Shown here piece after piece: positions 14,601-26,900 of a stretch of 64,000 bases of DNA. The notes under the pieces were generated by a model. That model was not told the origin of the DNA. It searched no databases and worked only from the letters and a program-made list of their open reading frames with translations. The number at the start of each line of letters is the position of its first letter. Within the stretch, counting starts at the first letter, position 1. This DNA is from Silene conica (Eukaryota > Streptophyta > Magnoliopsida > Caryophyllales > Caryophyllaceae): positions 19,120,649-19,184,648 of the forward strand of contig CM055312.2 of the NCBI GenBank assembly GCA_029255685.2, in the 5' to 3' direction. Position numbers and translations under genes: made by a program.

Positions 14601-17600
14601 CCAATCCTGCTTAGTGATTTCTAAGTATGTAGTTGAAATAAGTGCTCCACCATCAGCAGCACTTGGTACTTCTTTTCTTTGTATAAGATTACTCAAGATA
14701 GGGTGTCTTCTGTCTATCTATTTATATAAGATTATTCCTATAAATTAATTGATAGCCTCTATTACCTAAAAAAATTACTCGAAATCTCTTCCATCTAAAT
14801 TTCTCAGATAAGTAGTCAACCATTATCTGGGAATAGACAGCATTCTAGTGGTCTGAAGACGAATCATTCTTTTTCTACATCTGATCTTGGTGCCTGGGGT
14901 TAGAATGAGTCAAATAGAATGCCATCTATTCCCCAGGTACCAAGATCAGATGCATAAAAAGAATGATTTCTCATGTAAATACCAGTTGTTTCATTTAACC
15001 CCAGGCACCAGATCTTGTGTAAATGACAGTTGTTTAATAGAGCTAGAAATCTTCATCAAGAGAAGTCACGTAGTAAATCCTTTTCCTTTTAAACTAGGAA
15101 ATAGAAAGTCATTTGTCATTGTAAAGTTATCCCTATGAAAGTTGTTGCACTAACTCTTTTCAAACGGATCAATAATGGCCCGTTTGCGGATACTACCTCT
15201 GAAAGAATTCTAGGGGTATGCGTTGAAGAATAAATTAGCCGGTTGTATGGCAAGCAATGGAGATAAGGAGTAATCTTCTAACTAAATCTTTCACGTCTTG
15301 GAAGAGATTTGGAACCCATTAATATTTAGCGCAGAGTTTACGGAAATTGATGGCATTTTCTCCTAGGCTCAATGTATTTGCTACATCCATTATTTCATGT
15401 TGCTTGGAAGTAGGGATGTCAATGGGGAAGGCATAAGTGGCCATAGTGGGTACCATATCGAGCCCGTTTCAGTTGGTGCGGGTATGGGTAGAGTTTTAAT
15501 AGGTGGTGGAGCGAGTATGGTTATCGATCACAATACGAGTCATGGGTAGTGGGTGGGATTGAATTTTGCATCATACTCACTTCCTACCCTCCTACCCACC
15601 AACTATTATAATATTTAATACTAAGATTACTGTTCTATAGAGTTTTGGTTTCTTGTCGAAAATCAAAGAAAATTCTAATTAGAAAAGCTAAAAACAAATC
15701 ATTTGAATATTTATAGCGACTAAACTAGATTTTACTTCAAATATTGACCGAAGTTATGGTATACATGAGTAATGGGTAAATGGGGTGGGTACGGTTTTAG
15801 ATCCCAAACTGTTGGGGTGGGTATGGTTTTGGAAACTTCCACCGGCCATGGGTGGTGGCGGCAGGTATGGTAAGCGTTTTTCTAAGTGGGTACGGTGCCA
15901 TGCCAAGCGCCTACATCTGCCCGCTTCGCCTTGATGAGATTCCTACTCAGAAGAGTAGAAATTCTTTGGAATAGCTTCTGTCTACTGTTATTTGGTTTAT
16001 TTCAATGATGTGTAGTTTCCGGTTTTTAGGATACCTGAATTTCATTTCTTCCTGCCTGCTCATCTAATTTGGAGTGACATGCCTTTCTAGATTAAGTCTG
16101 TCCTTCCCAAAAAGCCGTTCGTTGTTTGTTGATCGCAGATGTCCATCAGGAAAGAAACATTGGCGTTTCATCTCCTTTTCTCCTTTCCCAGCACATGTGA
16201 TTTTGAAAGAATTCCACAGTAAATAACTCTCATTCACTACACTTTCGTGTTCTGAGAATGCCGCAGGTTAAAGAGAAGAAATCAGAACTTGAGAAGCTTA
16301 AGAGCACTTTTGCTCGTAGAGCAACTGAATTCATGAGGAATTACTTTGCCAGCTTGGTGGACTTCATGATCAATGACAAGAGCTATTTTTCACAGGTAGA
16401 GTAATAACCATATTGCTATTCATATTTCCAAGACCTTGACATGGTATATATCTAACCTTTTGATCATCGTTGGCCAGCGTGGACAGTTGAAACGACCTGA
16501 CCATGCTGATCTGCGATATAAATGTAGGACGTATGCTCGGCTTTTACAACATCTGAAGGTGCTAAAACCAGAAGCTACTGTGATGTAATTACTTGCTACA
16601 TTTTGGATGTCCTCTTATACCTTTTATTTGATGATCCAGAGCCTTGATAAGAATTGCTTGGGTCCATTGAGAAAAGCATACAGTAGCTCTCTTAATTTGC
16701 TCCTCCGTAGAGAGGTGAGGGAACTTATCAGTTTACTGTTGTGTTTCATATGGCGCTGTAGATAAGTGGTGTAACTGGTAATGGGGATTCCTTCATCAGG
16801 GGATAATAATTGAATCCTACTCTCCTGGGTAAAGGTTGAAATCATTAACCTCAAGAGTCAAGGCGGTCCCCTGATTCTCAAAAATTTACACTCGTCAAAT
16901 ACACAAGTTGCATGTCCATGTAAAACTTGCTATGCTACCAACAGAACTTTTAAATGTTTCTGAGCTGTGGATGCCAGCTTCCTATGCAGCGGTGTGTCAG
17001 CTTTCTACGCTGTGGTGTGTCAGCTTTCTGTGCTGTGGTGTGTCAGCTTTCTGTCTAGATTTTGACTGGTGTCTGTAGACATCCAATAGCGATCCTTTCC
17101 ACCCCGATTAGCACTTGTCCTTTTATCTTTTTGTAGATAAGTTTACTCATTATAGTATGAGGGTGCTATGATTTTGCTATCATTAGTTATATTGGTGCAC
17201 CCCAATGGTGTCTTTTATTTTGTACATGGGGGTCCATTCCTTAGGTGTCCCTATCAATACATGAGCATCAAACCCTTGGTGTTTTCGGAGTTTCTGTACA
17301 TGGGGGTCATTCCTTTTGTGTCCTTTAATTAATAACCTCTATAAAAAGTAATCTATTATGAAGTCATAACTAGTTCACCGCCAAGTATTGGTGTACGGTG
17401 TACCTTACGTTCTATTTAAAAAACATTGTCCATATTTTTAGGCCCGAGAGTTTGCAAATGAGCTTCGAGCTAATACTAAAGCGTCAAGAAATCCAACTGT
17501 TTGGTTAGATGCTGCTGCTGGTGCTGGTCAAGCTGTGAATAATACAGACACTTCTGCCGTTTCTGAGGCCTATGCCAAAATGCTAACAATATTTGTCCCA

Positions 17601-20600
17601 CTCCTCGTCGATGAGGTTGTATCCAAGCTCATCATTAATATGACTTTTGATTATTGGTTAAAATTGTAACGATGTTAATGGGAACCTTTTGAATCTCAGA
17701 GCTCCTTCTTTTCGCACTTTATGTGCTTTGAAGTTCCTGCAACCAATCCACCTGGAACTCGACCGAATGGTAACAAGTCATCGTCAGGTGATGCCGATGA
17801 TGATGATCTCGGGATTATGGATATCGATGACAATGACCGGAAAACAAGTAACTTATGTCTTTCAGTAAAACTTCCATTGTAATTTCTGATGCATTTAAAC
17901 AAACAGTAGATTTCTAAATGATGGCCATATACTGCTCAAACATTGGTCAAACGCACATAGGCCAATGTTTTAGCAAAACTGATATAAGGGAGCTCCGCTT
18001 GTTGAAACTTGACAGTACACAGCCGAGCTTCTTCAAATGTACAAAGTCTGGGTGAGATGAAGAGTGTTTTGAATGCATTGCTACTTCCAGCCCACGTCCT
18101 GATCCGATTAAGCTAGTATTTTTATATTTACTAATTTAATGACTCAGATTTAGGTTGTTTTCCATAAAGAAATTGTATCTTGGTGGGTACTTTTGACCAC
18201 ATTAAGATGGGTAGTTCCAATGTAGTAGAAGTTAAGCGCTTTTTTATACACTTTCTTTGAAGATAATTGCGAACGGTGGTGTTGATATTTTAGATGCATT
18301 TCCTAGTTCATGGTAAAGATTTCATGCTTAAAATCAAAAAGTGATTGCTGAGAGAATTTTCTATCATATCTGGCTTAGGTATAAATCCACTGGAGTTGGC
18401 TGCATTAAATGAATGTCTTCAGGACTTGCTTGATGGAATTCAGGTAATTTTTCTATGGAAATATGTCAAATTACTACCTAATAAGTTCAAATTTTTTTAT
18501 ATTACTCCCTTAAGTTGCATTTTTTGCTAAATTCTCCCTTAAATTGCATTTTTCCTAAAATTGCTTCAAAAAACCGATTTGAGTTGATTTATTTCCTCTG
18601 TTTTTGAACCCCCTACATTTGTCTACATATTTATACCTTCCAAAGTATAGATTTGTCAAGCCACAAACGGAATATGTTCAAAAATAGACGAAATAAGTCA
18701 CGAAAAGTGGAGTTTGGAGCAATTTTAGTAAAAAATGCAACTTAAGAGAGTAATTTTAGGAAAAATTTCAAAAGGGAGTAATTTTAAAAATTTTAATTTC
18801 AAAAGGGAGTAAAATCTAATTTACTCTATAATTAATTATGCATCTTACTACCTAAACCACATCTAATTACTCAGTTTGCTACTTTTTTTTGATGGAAACC
18901 GGACTTAAGTTCGTTTTAAATGGTCGGAGTAAGTCAATTGACTATTTTACCCTCCCCTATAATGTTCCCCTCTCTCTGCCTCTTAACTGTATCTCCCCCT
19001 CTTAACCCACGCTTAATTCCCTCCCATTACTCTGCCGCCATTTTCATCCAAAAATCCAAGAGAAAAGCACAATTTGCAACACTAGAGGAAGGTCGTCTTC
19101 TCAAATTCTGATCAAGTAAGCACGCTGTTACTATTATGTTTAGCTGCTGCTGGTTATTCTCATACAATAGAGGAATTCTCCGTGACTAAGTGACGTGTGC
19201 AAGTCCAACAAGTATTATCTATCTGCCCTAGCGTATAAGATCAGTAAGAAGCAGGCCTGGTATGGATCATAGGAAAGCAAACAATAAAAAAGAGGAATTA
19301 AATCAAGTAAGTGTGCCGCGCCTTTCAGACTAACTTATATTAATCTCAATGGGGATTTTGAGGAATATGGAATAGGAATCTGTCTGTGTTGCTGCTTCTA
19401 CTCTGCACATCGATGCTTATTGCTATTATTTATTCGATTAATGGAGGGATAGAAACTGAAATTTTAAGATTTAGAGGAACAAAAGCAAAAGATTAATGGA
19501 GGGAATGAAGGAGATGAAAATCTGGAATGAAGAAGAGTAATTGAGGGGTTTTATTTGAAAGAGATTAATGGAGGTAGGGCAAAAAGTTCATCTCTTAAAG
19601 CAAGAGATTAATGGAGGAAGTAGAGACAAAGAGGGGTTTCAATGGAGGAAGTAGTTTAAAGGGTAGGATGGGTATTTTTTTGGGTTTAAAATCACAAAAG
19701 GACGAAACACACTGACTTCCGTCAATATTTAGCAATTTCCGGCGAGGTGGTAGTAATCATGTAAGGTTCTACACATTTTGGGTTGTTACTTGAATAATTC
19801 AACATATTAGGTAGTAATATGCAAAATTTTAGACTAATGTAATATGCTAAATATCCTTTTTCTATAGATAATCTTCTATTTTGGACATACATGTTCAGAT
19901 ATGTTACTTGATATCTGCACCTCCGATTCTTTGGAATTGCCCCACTTTTTAAGATTTGTGAGTACTATTTTAATCTAATGGGGCAATTCCTAAGAATATA
20001 GTTTTTTTTATGTGCTATTTAGATATACTCACTTTGTAGTCTGTCTCCGCCAATTGTTTTAGGTATGCTTTTTTTGGTCCGTCTTCTTTTTTAGTATGAT
20101 TCAGGTGGTATAAAATAAATGATGGGTTTCCTAGCTCACTTGCATACTTTTAACATAGAAAAAAGTGGTCTAATAACAAACGTAAAAGGGGTCAGTTCAA
20201 GAACTTATTTGTCCAAACATGGTACAAACAGGAATAGAATACTAAACCTGATGGGAGACAAAATTGCCAACCAAAGTAATGATTCTTGTACATTAGAACC
20301 ATTTGGTCTGCATGTTTCATTTTTTTGTACATATTTGGATTCTAAAAAAGGCATTAAAGTAACCATCTACAGTTATTTTCTAACAATATACCACAATGTA
20401 GGATGGCAGTTCTCATGAATTTTCGTTTTTCCGTGGATTTTAGCCTTATAGGTTGGGGTGGAAATAGAGTGAGTTTTGTTTTGGACTTGTCGCATGACAT
20501 TTGGTGTGGGAACTCTCATTCGAAAATCAGGTCTATGACCTCTTCAAAATTTCCTCTAGGAAGCAGTCTTATGGGATAACAATTCTCATCATTGGGATGC

Positions 20601-20878
20601 ATTGTTTTCTAGACTTCCTAGTTAATGGGAGGAACCTTCAAGGGTTGCTTGCTTTTGTAAAAATTGTTGGAAAAATGAAGAAATAATGTGGTTCCATAAT
20701 AAGTTATTGTGTCTGTCTTAAGAATTCCTACAATCCCATTAGAAGACACGTGTATTAATGAAGTGATGTTTGGCTATGTACTTCTGTGTGAGGTGTGGAT
20801 GATAAATTCATTGACCAATATTTTGCTCACTTAATCTTCAGTCTTGTTTTTATGTCACATATTCTCGTCTTTCTCTCT

Positions 20879-20920
<42 letters not shown>

Positions 20921-23900
20921 CTCTCCTTGGTAAAGAAGGATGACAAGAGATCTAATTAACGAAGTTTTGAAGATGGTTCTTTGGCTGTTTGGTGGTATAC
21001 TTCAGATTGATGGGAATTAGTGTATTAATCCTTCTAAGCATTAACAGTTAAAGCCTTACTCTTGTGTTAGCGATTGTTTCTGAATGACCCAAGATGAAAA
21101 CTGCGTCAAGAACTGCATCGAAGGACCGCTACTTCACAAGAGAAAGAAGCGCAACCACTTTAGTGAACCATTTTGATTTATTTCATCACAGTTCAGAACC
21201 AAAGAGTAATGATAGTCATTGTCAGACAAAGTATAAGAAAGTATTCCTTTATTTTGGTCCCTTTTATCTTCACTGGGAGAAACGTCAGATTGAAAAGTGC
21301 CGGGTACAGATTCCACTCTCATATTCATGAGTGTCATTATCAAAAAAGTATGGTTCCATAGTAAAACCACACGAGTTCAGAAGCACTTTGCTGTGTGTTC
21401 CTTCTGAAACAAACAAACTTGTGCTTTGAGAGGTTTGTGTATTTGCAGCCGTACTCAGTTTTCATCTTCGACCACAGATGCCCTGAATTACACATTCTAA
21501 TCAAAGTGGAATTGCATAACTGCCTTAAAGACAACTGCACTTTGCTCTTGCTGGATGATTGAGTGTCTAATTTGGGTCCTTCAGAAAAATGAAAACTTGT
21601 ATTGTTATTTCCGTGGCGTCGTATGATATCTCATTATTCATTCACACATATGCTGTTGATGCATTTGGATTGCTGTGAATGTTGTGGGGATTGTCAGAAT
21701 CCTGTTCCGGATCATAGATTTTGAGTGTTACAATGTAGACCTGGCAAACAGATCGGGTCGTGTTTGTGTCACATGTAAACGGGTCACAAACCCTCCAACC
21801 CAAACCCGACCCAATTAAATTTCGTGTCGTGTTCGTGTCGACCCACTTAGATAAATGGTCATCAAACCTCAACCCTAACCCGTTAATTTCGTGTCGGGTT
21901 CGTGTCGTGTTTTCGTGTCATGTCCATATTTGGGAAGTTTAAGTATATTTATGTGATGGAGGACAAAAAAAAATTAGGATTAATTTAGTAAACAGAACAT
22001 TCGTGTCGGGTTCGTGTTTCAAGAGCTCAACCCAAACCCAACCCAATTAAATATCGTGTCGTGTTCGTGTCAACCCACTTACATAAATGGGTCATTAAGC
22101 CTTAACCCAAACCCGCTAGTTTCGTGTCGGTTTCGTGTCGTGTCATTATTTGCCAGCTCTATTACAATGACATGACGGGTTTCAATTATAGATAGGATCT
22201 TAATTTCTAGTTTGATCCTATTAAATTTACAATTTCTAATGTAGAACTATGTAGTGTTGCAGTAATAGAGATTTTTTTTGACATTCCAATTTATTTTGTT
22301 ACTTTCCTGTAAGATGCAAAACAAAAAGGGTTTTTTGTGAGAAACTACCTTATATTTATGTCTATTTGTGAATAACTACCTTACTTTTTATTTTTTGTTA
22401 AAAACGACCTTACATTTTACTTTTTTGGTTAAAACCTACCAAAAATATGGCTCAGGCCAAGTTTTGACGATAATTGTGGTTGGATTGACCACAACAGCAA
22501 GTGTATTTCCCTCTATTTGGCAGAGAGGTATATAGATTATTTGAGGTTTCAACTTGAGACAATTATAAACACCTTTTACAAGAAGTTGTTAAAAGAGTTG
22601 AGGATTGATGTGGGTTTTTACAAGACATATTATGTTAAGGAAAAGGCTTTAAAAATGATTTATGGGGAAGCAGATGAACAATATAAAATGTTTTAACAAA
22701 AAAAATCAAAGTTATCGTTGGAAATTGGCTTGAGTCATATTTTTGGTAGTTTTTAACAAAAAAAGTAAAATGTAAAGTAGTTTTTAACAAAAAATAAAAA
22801 GTAAGGTAGTTGTTCACAAATGGACATAAATATAAGGTATTTCTCACAAAAAAATCCTATATACATGTTATTATGTTATCTCATATCATAACAATATGTA
22901 ATTAACACATCCATTCATATAACAATATTAAAACCATAAATTAGTGACAATATATATGGATAAATGTTAATATTTAAGTGTTGATTTTTAACAAAAAAAT
23001 TACACCATAGTCTATGTTTTTTTAATTAGTTTGTAGGATTTTATGATTTCACGATCCACTACTACGATTGGATCCTACTCATATCATCAATCCAAAGTAG
23101 GACCCAATCTTAGCATCAATTTTTCAGGCATGGATTTTTGGTGGGCAGTAACAACCTGAAAATGGTTATGGCTGAATACTCAGTCATTCAAATACATTTC
23201 CACTCCCAAGTATGATATGGCTTGATTGCTTGACATGGCTTTATGATACTTGGATGTAGAGTGTCTTTGACACATGGAAATTTTCTGTAGTTAGAGTATT
23301 GATAAAGCTTCAAGCCTTCAATCATAAAGCTCTTGAAGAAAGCATTAGAAGAAATGTAAGGTTTAGGCAAACGCTCTTGATAGTTTGTACTAATCTACTA
23401 ATTGCGAGCATTTGATTCAAACAACATAGTAAAGAAAGCAGTTTGAGAGCCATTTGAGATTCCAATGTTGTCGTAAAATAGTTATGAGGTCATAAGAATG
23501 TAGCTGTATATTGTGCGGCGAATCATTAGCGGGTAAAGGGATGTTAGCTAATACCACAACTCTTCAGTTCCTAAATATTGTCCCAGGCTCCAAAGGCACT
23601 GAATCTTGTTTTTATAACAAAAATTTGAAAAGTTAAAAGTCTGTTTTTAAGGATGCTTTATTCCCGGATGCTGGAGCCAATCTTACATCTGGAGTGGGAG
23701 CTGGTCTCCCGTTGTCAGATGTATACAGTCGCTCTTTGGAGGAGGTGTGGCCTTAAGCAGTGCTTCCTAGCCATCCTACTCTCCTTTTGTTTTTGTCTTA
23801 GGTTGTGTTTGGATAGCATTTTAGGAGAGAAGGGGAGGGAAGGAAGATTTGGGGGTTTGTAATGGAGTAAGAGAGTTTCCCTTCAAAATCTTTCCTATGT

Positions 23901-26900
23901 TGGAGAGATCATTATTTGTATAGGAGAAGGGAAAAAAGGAACCCTTCATTTCCCTCCAAAGCTATTTGCTAACCAAACAAGTGAAATGGTATCGCTCTCT
24001 CTCCCCCCTCTCTCTCCTTCCTTCCAAACAAGGTCTTAGGGATTTGGGTGGGTAAGGAATTGAGCAATTGAAAAAAGGACATGGAAACACAAGTGCTGAA
24101 CTTCAGTTGTATGCATCCATTGGAAGAAATTGTTTTGTCATACAACCTTCTCCTCAGCGCCCTCTAGCATTATTGCCTAATAGATATCCCATTACATTGC
24201 TGACACATCAGGCACCTCACCCCTGTTATTTTTTAATTGAACCCCAGGAAGATTTTTATGCCGTTGTGGATTGGGCCTACAAAATTGACCCATTGCGATG
24301 CATATCCATGCATGGGAGTACAGAACGTTATCTTTCTGGTCAGAAAGCTGATGCAGCAGGGTTTGTTCGTCTGTTGCTTGGTGACCTTGAATCAAGGATT
24401 TCCATGCAGTTTAGCAGAGTAAGTTTCACCCCTAACATGTCACAGCTATTTTTTTCTTTGATTGTGATTTCATCGCATTGTCTTCATTCCTTGCAGTTTG
24501 TTGATGAAGCTTGTCATCAGATTGAAAGAAATGAGAAGAATGTCCGACAGATGGGCGTCCTGGGTTATATCCCAAGGTATAGAACAATTTAAAGCTATTT
24601 AGATAGAGACTACCCTCATTCTTTCTGTTGTTTAGATGATTCATGATTTCATTGCTAGTACTCTTTTGGTTGAAGTAAAAGTCTTGTGGAATGAGTAGTA
24701 ACACTGGCGCTATCCGCTATGCTCATCAGTCGTCATTACCTATGAAGCATCTGGTGATTCTAGATCATTAGGTGTTTTTGTCATCCCCAGTGCATTAGCT
24801 GTTTTTGCATGTCTTGGCTACTTTTGGTCAGCTAGAAAGAAATATTTTTGCGTGCTTTTTGTTTTGAGTTTTTGGTTGAGATTCATACTCATCATACCTT
24901 TTAGAATTACATTGATTTATTTTTGGATAGATTCGCTATACTTGCAACTCGTATGGAGCAGTATATCCAAGGACAATCCAGAGATTTGGTTGATCAGGCC
25001 TACACAAAATTTGTGAGTACCCATTTTACTAGTTTTCAGGAAATTTGGGTGTAGTTCTATCTGCTTCAATAACATTAGTTTGAAATAAGTGCAGCAATAT
25101 CTCCAACTGATTAATTATTTAATCAAATTTATCGACTGTGATCTTCTTGAAGTCCTGAATCACGTAACATGTGAATTATTTCATCTTTATTCCAGACCAG
25201 ATTAGTTTCTATTGACAGTGAAACATGACCCCTCCTAGCTAGCTTTCAACTTGTGTCCTAGTTGAGTTTTTGATCTAGCAATCTACTTGAAAGTCTCAAC
25301 TATCATGGGTGTGCCTAATACTTGATTTGTCAGAGTTGCTGTTGCTGTTCTAGTTTAGTAGTTTAGAAATGTGTCCATAAATCACTAATGAATTCGAGAA
25401 TTATTTTTGGTAACAGGTCAGCATTATGTTTGTGACCTTGGAGAAGATAGCACAGACTGATCCAAAATATGCTGATGTGTTTCTTTTGGAGAATTATGCT
25501 GCATTCCAGAACAGGTACATACTTATTTCATTTTTTTTAGCAGTAGCCAGAAAATTCTCATACATATCCAACTCAAGAAGCTAACAGTGTCAGCAATTCA
25601 TTTCACAGTTTATATGATCTTGCAAATGTTGTCCCAACACTAGCAAAGTTTTATCACCAAGCAAGCGAATCATATGAGCAGGCCTGCACTCGTCATATTA
25701 GCATGATTATCTACTACGTGAGTAAGCTGAGCATTTTTCTGTGCGAAATATTTCCCGGATAGTACCTGGCTCTTTATTTGTTCTAGTTCATGTCCGTTTA
25801 AGCCTTAGTTCTTTGAGCTCCCGTTTACAGCAATTTGAACGGCTCTTCCAATTTGCCAGAAGGATTGAAGATCTTATTCACACCATAGCTCCCGAAGAGG
25901 TAATCATCTTAAATGCTGTAACTTAACAAAACTCTGAAATTCTTTTTTTAAAGGTGTTCAAGTTTATCGCCTGTTTTTCTACATGTCATCTAAAATAATT
26001 CTGATTGGGTTGAACGGTAACCCTCGCACAACTGGCACATGTCAGTTGTTTGGATTTGATGTTATTATATATTTTACGGAGAAATATATGCTCCCTACAA
26101 TTAACATTTACCTCCCATTTTTCCACATTTGGTTGAGAAGAAATACCTTCCATTACCTTTCTAAGGTCACTACAATTATGAAGCCAACAATGGTTGGAGA
26201 TTGCAGGCACTATTTTCTATTTTTTTCCCACTTTGTGGGTGGTGTCAAGTTTTGCGGGTCTTACTAATTTAAATAGGAAAATGATTTATGCTCTGAATTT
26301 GGGTGCACTATTAATTATGCTTTGGTGTTTTTAGTTATTTTAAAAGGAAAGATTGATTCTCAGGTTTTAACATTGCTCTTTTTCCTTCTCAGATTCCTTT
26401 TCAGCTTGGTTTGTCAAAAACGGATCTCAGGAAAGTGTTGAAAGCTAGCTTGTCCGGGGTACGTCAGTAACAATATCATTGGCCTTGTTTAGTTGTGTAA
26501 AATCGGTCTAACATTGATACTTGGCCATGATTCAGGTTGACAAGTCCATCCAAGCGATGTACAAGAAATTGCAGAAAAACTTAACTTCTGAGGAGCTATT
26601 GCCCTCTTTGTGGGATAAATGCAAGGTGAGCGGAATTAGTTTTTGGATTTGAATGTCAGAGCGCAACCAACTTCATCTGTTTCAGAAATACCTTCCACCT
26701 TCATATTTTGAAAATATAAATATATATTCCCTGCTATTCAGCCTAATGTTCCCTTTCATTATAATACTCCTTACATATATATATTAGAGAAAGGAAAACT
26801 TAATAGGAGGCAATATATAATACTCACGAGCTAAGCTCTCATTTGTAACCACTCAGTCATTACCACCTTCTATTCTACTCTCTCTTCTATTTACTCTCTA

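Noticed and set aside
24068..24592. 174-codon frame across SEC3A exons 17 and 18
   Set aside because: It joins two exons through intron 17 and starts in intron 16; the conserved borders show splicing.
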